Of a DNA stretch of 64,000 nucleotides, positions 42,938 to 50,732 are shown one piece after another. Origin of the DNA: Alteriqipengyuania flavescens (GTDB lineage: Bacteria; Pseudomonadota; Alphaproteobacteria; Sphingomonadales; Sphingomonadaceae); assembly GCF_030406725.1 (NCBI RefSeq), contig NZ_CP129107.1, positions 806,001-870,000 of the forward strand. The letters run 5' to 3'. The translations under genes and the position numbers were made by a program. Positions within the stretch are counted from its first letter, which is position 1; each line of letters opens with the position of its first letter. The notes under the pieces are model-generated. The model was not told the origin of the DNA, ran no database searches, and worked only from the letters and a program-made list of their open reading frames with translations.

Positions 42938-45412
42938 CTAGTTCTTGTCAACCTCCGGTCGCTCCGGCCGCTCCGGCCGCATGGCTGAGGCGGCGAGGCT
43001 TTCCGCCTCCAGTAGCAATTCGTCGTCGGCAGAGCCCTGCGGGGTGCTTTCCCGTCCGATCATTACCATGATCGGCACCGCGAGCGGGCTGACCCGGTCG
43101 AGTTCGACATGGACCAGTCGCTCCGCCGCATGATCGAGCACGTCGCCCAGCCGCCCGACGTCGGTCATCAGCGTGCGGGCATCGGCCCAGGCGGCTTCCA
43201 GCAGGACGTGGTCCGGCTCGTACTTCCGCAGCACGTCGTAGATCAGGTCGGTCGAAAACGTGACCTGCTTGCCGGTCTTGCGCTTGCCCGGGTGCTGGCG
43301 CTCCACGAGGCCCCCTATCACCGCAACCTCCCGAAAGGCGCGGCGCAGCAAATGCGACTGCTGGACCCAGTCGACGAACTCGTCGGCCAGGATGTCGGGC
43401 GACAGCAGCGGCGCGTGTTCGGTCACCGGGCGAAGGCCCCACACGGCAAGGCAATAATCGTTGGCGTTGAAACCCAGCGGCTTGAGCCCGCGATCCTCCA
43501 TCCGCTTGGTCACCAGCATGCCGAGCGACTGGTTCGCGTTCCAACCGGCGAAGGTGTAATAGACGCTGTAGTGCCGCTTCGCATGGGGGAAGCTTTCCAC
43601 CAGCAGCCGGCCCGGCGCGGGCATTTCGCTGCGCCAGTCCTGCACCTCGAGCCATTCGCGCACGTCGTCCGGGAAGCGGCCCCAGCCGGCCCGGTCGTCC
43701 AGCATCGCCTGCACCCGGTCTGCCAAATGCGTGGTCAGCGGCATGCGCGCGCCGCCATAGGAGGGGATCATCGCAGATTCCTTCGACGCACGGACGATCA
43801 CCTCCATGTCGCGGATCTGTTCGACTTCCAGGCTCGTGCCGGAAAAGAAGAACGTGTCGCCCGGCGATAGCTGCGCCGCGAAGCGTTCCTCCACCCGGCC
43901 GAGCGACCGCCCGTTGCGGAAGCGCACCTCCAGCATCTCGGAATCGATGATGATCCCGGCATTGAGCCGATGCTTCGCTGCCATTTCCGGATGGGTCAGA
44001 CGCCACATGCCGGCCCTGTCACGCGTGATGCGCTGGAACCGGTCGTAGGCCTTAAGCGCATAGCCGCCGGTGGCCACGAAGCCGAGCACGCGCTGCCACA
44101 CCGCCTCGTCCACCCACGCATAGGCGAGGCTGGAGCGGACTTCGGCCAGCAGCGCAGCCTCTTCGAACGGGGCCGCGCAGGCGCAGGCCATCACGTGCTG
44201 GGCGAGCACGTCGAGCCCGCCGGGGCGGAAGTCCTCGCCGTCGCGCCGGCCCTCGTCGACCGCCTCCTTGGCCGCGGTCGCTTCGAGGAACTCGAACCGG
44301 TTGCCGGGCACGAGCAGCGCGCGGCTCGGCTGGTCGAGGCGGTGGTTGGCGCGGCCGATGCGTTGCAGCAGGCGGCTGGAGCCCTTGGGCGCGCCCATCT
44401 GCACGACGAGGTCGATGTCGCCCCAGTCGACGCCGAGATCGAGGCTGGCCGTCGCCACCAGCGCGCGCAGCTCGCCGCGCGCCATCGCCCCTTCCACCTT
44501 GCGGCGCGCCTCCTTAGACAGGCTGCCGTGGTGGATGCCGATGGGCAGGTTCTCCCCGTTCGCGTCCCACAGGTGCTGGAAGATGTACTCCGCCAGGAAG
44601 CGCGTGTTGGTGAAGACCAGCGTGGTGCGGTTCTGGCGGATGAGGTCGTAGAGCTGCGGGATGGCCCAGGTCGCCGCATGGCCGCCCCACGGCACGCGCT
44701 CCTCTTCCGGCAGCAGGATCTCCACCTCGGCGGGCGCGCCCTCCTCGCCTTCCACGAGTTCGACCGTATCGAGGTCACCCCACGGGGCGAGCCACTCGCG
44801 AAACCCTTCCGCATTAGCCACTGTCGCCGACAGGGCTGCGCGCCGGAGGCCGGGCGCAATGGCCTGCAACCGCGCCAGCGAGAGCGCGAGCAAGTCCCCG
44901 CGCTTGCCGGTGGCGAAGGCGTGGATCTCGTCGATCACGATCCGCTTGAGGCCTGCGAACAGCTCGAAACTGTCGGGATAGCTGAGCAGCAGGGAGAGCG
45001 ACTCGGGCGTGGTCAGCAGGACGTGCGGCGGCTTCTCCCGCTGCCGGCGCTTGCGATCCGACGGCGTGTCGCCGCTGCGCGTCTCGACCCTGATCGGCAG
45101 GCCCATTTCCTCGATCGGTGCGATGAGGTTGCGCTGCACGTCATGCGCGAGGGCCTTGAGCGGACTGACATAGAGCGTGTGCAGCCCTGCCGGCGGCTCG
45201 GCGTCGCCAAGGCGCGAAGGCGTGAAGTCGGAGAGCGTCGGCAGGAAGCCCGCCAGCGTCTTACCCGCGCCCGTATCCGCCACCAGCAGCGCATGGCGCC
45301 CCGCATCGCTCGCCGCCAGCATGGCGCTCTGGTGCCGCCGCACCCGCCACCCGCGCCCTGCGAACCACTGCGCGATCTCCGGCGGTGTAGGATCGGTGTT
45401 GGAGCTACCCAC
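42938..45412 (-). CDS. Ligase-associated DEXH-box DNA helicase, Lhr-like
   Basis: The 824-residue protein is a superfamily 2 helicase: Q-motif region RRHQSAMLAA, Walker A ADTGAGKTLAGF, PLKALAHDV, DEIH in IVIDEIHAF, SAT in ALSATVAN, then VFTNTRFLAEYIFQHL, SLDLGVDWGDIDLVVQMGAP and RIGRANHRLD. The C-terminal half matches the Lhr-core winged helix region. The family usually accompanies an ATP-dependent DNA ligase and a metallo-beta-lactamase nuclease, but neither is in the window. It lies downstream of the phosphomannomutase gene on the same strand. Confidence 0.9.
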   Translation of the reverse strand: MGSSNTDPTPPEIAQWFAGRGWRVRRHQSAMLAASDAGRHALLVADTGAGKTLAGFLPTLSDFTPSRLGDAEPPAGLHTLYVSPLKALAHDVQRNLIAPIEEMGLPIRVETRSGDTPSDRKRRQREKPPHVLLTTPESLSLLLSYPDSFELFAGLKRIVIDEIHAFATGKRGDLLALSLARLQAIAPGLRRAALSATVANAEGFREWLAPWGDLDTVELVEGEEGAPAEVEILLPEEERVPWGGHAATWAIPQLYDLIRQNRTTLVFTNTRFLAEYIFQHLWDANGENLPIGIHHGSLSKEARRKVEGAMARGELRALVATASLDLGVDWGDIDLVVQMGAPKGSSRLLQRIGRANHRLDQPSRALLVPGNRFEFLEATAAKEAVDEGRRDGEDFRPGGLDVLAQHVMACACAAPFEEAALLAEVRSSLAYAWVDEAVWQRVLGFVATGGYALKAYDRFQRITRDRAGMWRLTHPEMAAKHRLNAGIIIDSEMLEVRFRNGRSLGRVEERFAAQLSPGDTFFFSGTSLEVEQIRDMEVIVRASKESAMIPSYGGARMPLTTHLADRVQAMLDDRAGWGRFPDDVREWLEVQDWRSEMPAPGRLLVESFPHAKRHYSVYYTFAGWNANQSLGMLVTKRMEDRGLKPLGFNANDYCLAVWGLRPVTEHAPLLSPDILADEFVDWVQQSHLLRRAFREVAVIGGLVERQHPGKRKTGKQVTFSTDLIYDVLRKYEPDHVLLEAAWADARTLMTDVGRLGDVLDHAAERLVHVELDRVSPLAVPIMVMIGRESTPQGSADDELLLEAESLAASAMRPERPERPEVDKN

Positions 45413-45576
45413 GCGCGCTCCTCACCGATGGAACACTTGGAACACGGTCCTGGCGGAAATCCGGGGGGCAGGCGGGCGGGGACCTCATGCCGGGAGAAAC
45501 GGGCGGAGAGCAGGATTGGTGCCGTACCGAGAACATGGCACCACTTTGCTATGCTGAACGGGCGTAGGAAAGTGCC

Positions 45577-46980
45577 TTAGTGCCCCACGCTTTCGCCGCG
45601 TTCGAGGCCGCTCAGCGCCAGCTGTTCGTCGATCTGCGCCATCAGCCGCGCGAGGCCTTCCTCGCTGTCGCTTTCGGCGCGGGCGACGAGGACGTCCTGC
45701 GTGTTCGACGCGCGCAGCAGCCACCAGCCGTCGTCGGTGGTGACGCGCACCCCGTCGGTCGTGTCGGCGTTCGCGTCACTGCCGGCGATGCGGCCCGCGA
45801 CCTCGTCGATGGCGGCGAACTTGCGGCTCTCGTCCACCTGGAAGCGCATTTCCGGCGTGTTGATCATGTCCGGCATGTCGGCCCGCAGCTGCGTGACCGA
45901 CTTGCCGAGCCGCGCGGCGGCGGCGATAAGGCGCACACCGGCGTACAGCGCGTCGTCGAAACCGTAATAATCGTCCGCAAAGAACACGTGGCCGCTCATT
46001 TCCCCGGCAAGAGGCGCGGCCGTTTCCTTCATTTTGGACTTAATAAGGCTGTGCCCGGTCTTCCACATCACCGGCTTTCCGCCGTGCGCCGCGACATGGT
46101 CGAACAGGGCGCGGCTGGCCTTCACATCGGCGATAACCGTGCTGTTAGGTAGTTTTCCGAGGAGGTCTTCGGCGTAGATCATCAGTAACTGATCCCCCCA
46201 GATGACGCGGCCTTCGCCGTCGATCGCGCCGATACGGTCGCCGTCGCCGTCGAATGCCACTCCGAAGTCGAGGTTCTTGTCCGCGACGAGGGCTTTGAGG
46301 TCGGCCAGGTTGGCCTCGACAGTGGGATCTGGATGATGATTGGGAAACGCACCATCGACATCGGTATAAAGCAGGTGATGCTCGCCCGGCAGCCGCGCGG
46401 CGAGCTTTTCGAGCGCGGGGCCGGCGGCGCCGTTGCCGGCATCCCAGCCGACGCGCATCCCGGCCAGCGCATCGGCATCGATACCGTCCAGTCCGGAAAG
46501 GATGCGGTCGATATAGGCGTCCATGATATCGACGCTCTCGACCTCTCCGGTCCCGTCGGCCCATTCGCCCGCGGCGCTCATCCGGCCGAGCCGCTGGATA
46601 TCCTCGCCGAAGAACGGCCGGCCAAGAAATACCATCTTGAAGCCGTTGTAATTGGCGGGATTGTGGCTGCCAGTTATCTGAATGCCGCCATCCACCTCTT
46701 CGGCTGAGGCTTCCGCGTAATAGAGCATCGGCGTGGCGCTCATGCCGATGCGCCGCACGTCGCACCCGGCGGCGGTGAGGCCTTCGACCAGCGCATGTTC
46801 GAGGATGGGGGAGCTTGTCCGCCCGTCATACCCGACCGCGACTTTCTTGCCCCCTTCGGCGCGCAGCATGGTGCCGAAAGTGCGGCCGATGGCGCGCGCA
46901 TCGTCTGCGCCCAGCGTTTCGCCGACGATTCCGCGAATGTCGTATTCGCGCAAGGTGGTGGGGTCGAAGGTATGGCTCAT
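45577..46980 (-). CDS. Phosphomannomutase/phosphoglucomutase
   Basis: The 467-residue enzyme moves phosphate between C1 and C6 of mannose or glucose. Motifs in order: REYDIRGIVGETL, the phosphoserine loop TGSHNPANYNGFK, metal site FDGDGDRIGAID, the sugar loop GEMSGHVFF, and the C-terminal phosphate site RASNTQDVLVARAES. The ATG at 46980 overlaps the stop of the J-domain gene by four bases. It supplies sugar nucleotides for envelope polysaccharide. Confidence 0.93.
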   Translation of the reverse strand: MSHTFDPTTLREYDIRGIVGETLGADDARAIGRTFGTMLRAEGGKKVAVGYDGRTSSPILEHALVEGLTAAGCDVRRIGMSATPMLYYAEASAEEVDGGIQITGSHNPANYNGFKMVFLGRPFFGEDIQRLGRMSAAGEWADGTGEVESVDIMDAYIDRILSGLDGIDADALAGMRVGWDAGNGAAGPALEKLAARLPGEHHLLYTDVDGAFPNHHPDPTVEANLADLKALVADKNLDFGVAFDGDGDRIGAIDGEGRVIWGDQLLMIYAEDLLGKLPNSTVIADVKASRALFDHVAAHGGKPVMWKTGHSLIKSKMKETAAPLAGEMSGHVFFADDYYGFDDALYAGVRLIAAAARLGKSVTQLRADMPDMINTPEMRFQVDESRKFAAIDEVAGRIAGSDANADTTDGVRVTTDDGWWLLRASNTQDVLVARAESDSEEGLARLMAQIDEQLALSGLERGESVGH

Positions 46981-47297
46981 GGGATGGTATCCTCGGTCGG
47001 GTCGGGTGGCGGAGCTTCGCGGGGAAGCTCGCCCAGCAAAAGGTCGCGCGCAGCGTTGAGTTCCTGCAGACGCGCAGTTGAGCCGCCGCGGTCGGGATGG
47101 ACCAGTGCGGCCATGCGGCGGTGGGCGGCGCGAATGTCCTTGTGGGTGGCAGTAGCCGACACGCCGAGCAGCTTGCGCGCCTTGAACACGGCCTGCCCGC
47201 GCGTGGGCTGCGCGCTCAGGTATTCCCACGGCCACTTGCCCAGCGCCCAGCGGACCACGATGCAGATCGCTGCGGCGATGATGACCAGCTTGGTCAC
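46977..47297 (-). CDS. Membrane-anchored J-domain protein
   Basis: A 106-residue protein with an N-terminal membrane helix (LVIIAAAICIVVRWALG) and a J domain bearing the HPD motif (AALVHPDRGGST) in the middle of RAAHRRMAALVHPD and LQELNAARDLLL. It is a candidate DnaK partner at the inner membrane. It starts two bases after the mipZ stop and overlaps the phosphomannomutase gene, so mipZ, this gene and the mutase gene are co-translated. Confidence 0.88.
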   Translation of the reverse strand: MTKLVIIAAAICIVVRWALGKWPWEYLSAQPTRGQAVFKARKLLGVSATATHKDIRAAHRRMAALVHPDRGGSTARLQELNAARDLLLGELPREAPPPDPTEDTIP

Positions 47298-47299
47298 GG

Positions 47300-48112
47300 T
47301 CAGGCCGTCTCCAGCTCTGCCGCCGCATGGGCCGGTTGCGGCAGATTGAGCGCTTTCAGCAGCACCCTCAGTTCCTGCCGCGCGACGAGGTGGCTGGTGC
47401 CAAGCTCGCCCAGGTGTCCCTTGTCGAGCAGCGTCAGCCCGGCGGGGAACAGGGCGCGATAGATCACGCGTTCGGACAGGCCGTGCGCGGTGCGGAAACC
47501 GACGCGCTTCGACATTTCGGCCAGCGCCTGGTCCAGCCGGCGCTGGTTCTTGGCCTCGACATGGCCGGTGCGATTGCGCACGACCAGCCAGTCCATCGCG
47601 CGCCGCCCCTGCTCCATCCCGGCGCGGCTGCGCTTGAGGCGCGCTTCCCAGATCAGCTCGGCATAGAAGGACAGTTTGCGGACCTTGAAATTGTCGGGAT
47701 CGACCTGGCCGATGAGGTCGAAATCGACGAAGCTGTCGTTGAGCGGGGTGACCAGCGTATCGGCGTCGGTCGCCGCGTGGCGGGCCACCGGATCGTCGCG
47801 CCCGGGCGTGTCGATGATTACGAAATCGCAGCCATCGGACAGCTCGGAGAGCTTGGCGTCATAGGCATCGGTGTCGGTCGTATCGAGCACGTCGAAAACG
47901 GGACCGGGCAGCTCGATCTTCCGCTCACGCGCCAGGTCGCGGCGGTTTTCGAGATAGCGGTAAAGCGTGCGCTGGCGCGGATCGATATCCAGCGCGGCAA
48001 CCTTCGCGCCCTGGTAGGACAGCGCGACGGCCACGTGCACGGCGGTGGTCGACTTGCCGGTGCCGCCCTTCTCATTGGCGAATACGATACGATGTGCGCT
48101 ACCGGTGGCCAT
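47300..48112 (-). CDS. mipZ: MipZ-type ATPase, division-plane positioning
   Basis: This 270-residue ParA-like ATPase has a deviant Walker A (NEKGGTGKST), the switch region FVIIDTPGRDDPVAR, and the alphaproteobacterial MipZ pattern TPLNDSFVDFDLIGQVDP and AMDWLVVRNRTGH. In Caulobacter it forms a gradient from ParB at the poles and blocks FtsZ rings there. The ATG at 48112 is preceded by GGGGAGG. It diverges from panC. Confidence 0.92.
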   Translation of the reverse strand: MATGSAHRIVFANEKGGTGKSTTAVHVAVALSYQGAKVAALDIDPRQRTLYRYLENRRDLARERKIELPGPVFDVLDTTDTDAYDAKLSELSDGCDFVIIDTPGRDDPVARHAATDADTLVTPLNDSFVDFDLIGQVDPDNFKVRKLSFYAELIWEARLKRSRAGMEQGRRAMDWLVVRNRTGHVEAKNQRRLDQALAEMSKRVGFRTAHGLSERVIYRALFPAGLTLLDKGHLGELGTSHLVARQELRVLLKALNLPQPAHAAAELETA

Positions 48113-48238
48113 CGGCCTCCCCTTTCTGGCCTCCGCACGGCCCTGCCCCGGGCGATGCGAAAGCGTGATTGCGAAACCCGCCCGCGCCCCGCTAGGGACG
48201 AGGACCTGTTCGCACGTCCATAGAGGAGGGCTGCCCAA

Positions 48239-49117
48239 GTGGAAACCGTCACCGACCTCGCTTCGCTGCGCCAGGCTGTGGATGAATTGCGCGCCGCGGG
48301 GACAAGTTCCGCCACCGTGGCGCTGGTGCCGACGATGGGCGCGCTGCACGAAGGCCACCTGACGCTGGTGCGTGAGGCGGCGAAACGCGCCGATGCAGTC
48401 GTCGCCAGCATTTTCGTCAACCCGACCCAGTTCGGCCCGAACGAGGACCTGGACGCCTATCCCCGCCAGCTGGCCGAGGACAGCGCCATGCTGCAAGCCG
48501 AAGGCGTCGCGCTGCTGTGGGCGCCGACGGTGGAGGCGATGTACCCGGCGGGCTTTGCCACCACCATCGCGGTCGCCGATGTCAGCGAAGGGCTGTGCGG
48601 GGCCTCCCGCCCCGGCCATTTCGACGGGGTGGCGACGGTGGTGAACAAGCTGTTCGCGCAAGTCCGCCCGGACATGGCGCTGTTCGGCGAAAAGGACTGG
48701 CAGCAACTCGCCGTGATCCGCCGGATGGCGCGCGATCTCGACCTTACCATGCCGCATGTCGATGCAATCCACGGCGTGCCGACCGTGCGCGAGGAAGACG
48801 GCCTCGCCCTGTCGAGCCGCAACCGCTACCTCTCGGCAGATCAGCGCGCGTCTGCCGCGACCCTGCCCGCCGAAATGCGCAAGGCGATTGCCGCGATCGA
48901 GGCGGGAAGTGACGTTCCCGCGACGCTGGCGGCGCTGGAGGCACACTTGCTGCAAGCAGGGTTCGCCAGCGTCGATTACGCCACGCTGGCCGACGCCATG
49001 TCGCTCGCGCCGCTGGCCGAGACCCCGCGCGCAGACGCACGCCTGCTCGTCGCTGCACGCATCGGGACCACCCGCCTGATCGACAACATGGCGGTGCGAC
49101 CGGGCAGCGGCCGGTAA
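48239..49117 (+). CDS. panC: Pantothenate synthetase
   Basis: A 292-residue enzyme joining pantoate and beta-alanine with ATP. Motifs: VPTMGALHEGHLTLVREA, ASIFVNPTQFGPNEDLDAYPR, GASRPGHFDGVATVVNKLF, FGEKDWQQLAVIRRM, and EDGLALSSRNRYLS. It starts at a GTG with AGGAGG nine bases upstream. It is the last core gene before the island boundary. Confidence 0.95.
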   Translation: METVTDLASLRQAVDELRAAGTSSATVALVPTMGALHEGHLTLVREAAKRADAVVASIFVNPTQFGPNEDLDAYPRQLAEDSAMLQAEGVALLWAPTVEAMYPAGFATTIAVADVSEGLCGASRPGHFDGVATVVNKLFAQVRPDMALFGEKDWQQLAVIRRMARDLDLTMPHVDAIHGVPTVREEDGLALSSRNRYLSADQRASAATLPAEMRKAIAAIEAGSDVPATLAALEAHLLQAGFASVDYATLADAMSLAPLAETPRADARLLVAARIGTTRLIDNMAVRPGSGR

Positions 49118-49137
49118 CATCGGCCTGCAGGGCCGAC

Positions 49138-49209
49138 AAAGGGCGACCGCCCGCCCGCAGCGGCCCCGCAGCCGGAGCGGAGCCCCCGCGAAGGGACCAG
49201 CCGCGAGGA
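49138..49209 (-). repeat. Dispersed REP-like element, copy B
   Basis: It matches the element at 1343-1416 without gaps at about 80% by eye, sharing TCCCTTCGCGGGG and GCTGCGGGG. It lies between panC and the attachment-like sequence. Confidence 0.55.
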
Positions 49210-49223
49210 TAGAGATGCAAGAA

Positions 49224-49244
49224 CTGCAGCGGTTAGCGGGAATC
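49224..49244 (-). repeat. Imperfect copy of the tRNA-Gly 3' end (candidate distal att site)
   Basis: These 21 bases match 58061-58081, the 3' end of the tRNA-Gly gene including its CCA, at 19 of 21 positions in the same orientation, with 7 of the next 10 also matching. Integration at a tRNA 3' end would leave exactly such a copy at the far end of an island. Confidence 0.65.
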
Positions 49245-49271
49245 CGCCCCACATTTTCCGCCCTTCCGAGG

Positions 49272-49284
49272 CCGCAGAAAACCG
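49272..49284. repeat. 13-bp inverted copy of a motif at the other island end
   Basis: CCGCAGAAAACCG here is the exact reverse complement of CGGTTTTCTGCGG at 58035-58047. Both lie just inside the candidate att sites, 28 and 13 bases away. They may be integrase arm-type sites. Confidence 0.5.
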
Positions 49285-49359
49285 TGGTTTTCAAGAACTG
49301 TGGGAAGGTGTGTAGCCCGCTGTGTGAGAAGGTCAAGCATACTTCATCGCGGACCTAGC

Positions 49360-49953
49360 CTACAGTCTAACTTTCTCAGATCGCTTGTAGAGTCCGGTGA
49401 GGTCACAGTGAGAAACGCGAAACTGGCTCCGGCGCTTGAGCTCTGGTGTCATCGTGGACGCGTTCACCAGCTTGATAGCGGGATCGTAATAGACCTGCCC
49501 GGTGGCAAAGGCCTTGAGGAACATCAGGAAGTCTGTTTCTTCGCACAGAAGGACCTGAGGGCCGTAGCAATATCCGGACGGCGGGGTGCGAAACAGGGAG
49601 GGCACTTAGGCCGCCTGCGCATGCTTGCGGTTCCAGTGCGCCATCATGCCTTTGAAGCTCCAGCTCGCCGCGATTTCATCCTGGTCGCGGATCAGAATCA
49701 ACTCACCATTAAGATCGGTGATCTTCCCGGTTATTTCGTCATAGCCTGACTGCGTCATGCGCAGTCCGGTCAGCGGATGGTGCTTACGCTGGCAATCGTA
49801 CCGGCCACCGAAGTTGATACGGTCAGCTTTCCGGGACTGATCGGCATATCCGAAGCGCCGCATGAAAGCATCGACGCCCTCTGTGCGGTAGATGCCCCCG
49901 GTGGGTTCAGGTGTCATCAGCGTAACCGGCGACTTCGCCTTGAAGGACAGGAA
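49360..49953 (-). pseudogene. MvaI/BcnI-type restriction endonuclease, broken by an in-frame stop
   Basis: Two adjacent frames read as one protein: residues from FLSFKAKSPVTLMTPEPTGG through ADRINFGGRYDC and DEIAASWSFKGMMAHWNRKHAQAA, then TAA at 49606, then immediately in the same frame VPSLFRTPPSG, YGPQVLLCEETDFLMFLKAF and KRRSQFRVSHCDL. This is the C-terminal part of an MvaI/BcnI-type enzyme as I remember the family; a Tyr codon changed to TAA would explain the stop. The conserved N-terminal nuclease part upstream of 49953 is not recognisable, so the gene is also truncated. No partner methyltransferase is seen. Confidence 0.7.
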
Positions 49954-50038
49954 GTCGCGCGACAAAACCGTTCGCGAGACAGGGCTTAGCCATCGATAAC
50001 GGGTCGCTCCACGCGATCGCCAGCCGGTCCAGGTCGAT

Positions 50039-50060
50039 TTATTCAACAGCCATTGAATAA
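50039..50060 (+). promoter_or_regulatory. Palindromic operator of the TetR efflux operon
   Basis: TTATTCAA, six bases, TTGAATAA is a perfect 22-bp palindrome ending 42 bases before the tetR start. Its size and position fit a TetR-family operator overlapping the promoter, so the repressor likely controls its own operon. Confidence 0.75.
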
Positions 50061-50102
50061 CGAAATACGGTGCCTTATGTTGCAGCGCACAAGGAGCGGT
50101 GA

Positions 50103-50732
50103 ATGGCTGAACGACGCGGGCGTGGGCGCCCCAGAGAAAACGATAGCGACACCAGTGCGGCAATTTCGCGCGTCGCCATGCAGCGCTTTGCCGCGCAGGG
50201 TTTCGACGCCACCACGCTGCGCGAGATCGCCGGCGATGCCGGGGTCGACGTCGCGCTGATTTCCTATCGCTTTGGCGGGAAGCTGGGCTTGTGGAAGAAT
50301 ATCGTCTCGCAGGCCGGTACAGGCCTGCGCGAAGCGCTCGAACGGACTCTGGACGATAGCGAGATAACCGGCGCGCACAAGCGGCTCGAGAATTCGGCCC
50401 ATGCCTTCCTCGCTTATCTTCTCCATCGACCAGAGGTCCCGCGCCTGCTACTGCGTGACATAACGATCGATAGCGATCGCTCGAAATGGCTGCTTGAGAC
50501 GCTTTCTCTGCCCCTTCACCAGCATTTTATCGAGTTGGCGCAGGCCGCAGCGAATGAGCGGGACACGGCCCCGGCGCACCTCGAGTTCCGGGTGGCGAGT
50601 TTCATCTATTCCGCCGCCAGCACCGTCGCCCGGCGCGAACGCCTCGGCAAGCTTGTCGGGGGCATGGAAGACGATGCGCAGTTTGCAGCCGCGCTCGAAG
50701 AGGTGCTCGTCGAGGGAGCGATGATTCCGTGA
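50103..50732 (+). CDS. TetR-family transcriptional repressor
   Basis: A 209-residue regulator with an N-terminal helix-turn-helix (AMQRFAAQGFDATTLREIAGDAGVDVALISYRFGGKLGLW) and a helical ligand-binding C-terminal domain (AHAFLAYLLHRPEVPRLLLRDITIDSDRSKWLL). AAGGAG lies seven bases before the ATG. Its stop overlaps the MFS GTG start (GTGA), which makes it the first gene of a four-gene operon. It likely binds the palindrome upstream and releases it when a drug-like ligand binds. Confidence 0.92.
   Translation: MAERRGRGRPRENDSDTSAAISRVAMQRFAAQGFDATTLREIAGDAGVDVALISYRFGGKLGLWKNIVSQAGTGLREALERTLDDSEITGAHKRLENSAHAFLAYLLHRPEVPRLLLRDITIDSDRSKWLLETLSLPLHQHFIELAQAAANERDTAPAHLEFRVASFIYSAASTVARRERLGKLVGGMEDDAQFAAALEEVLVEGAMIP

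Noticed and set aside
50129-50426. Possible antisense ORF to tetR as an overlapping regulator
   Set aside because: It has no ribosome site and lies entirely opposite the conserved helix-turn-helix region.
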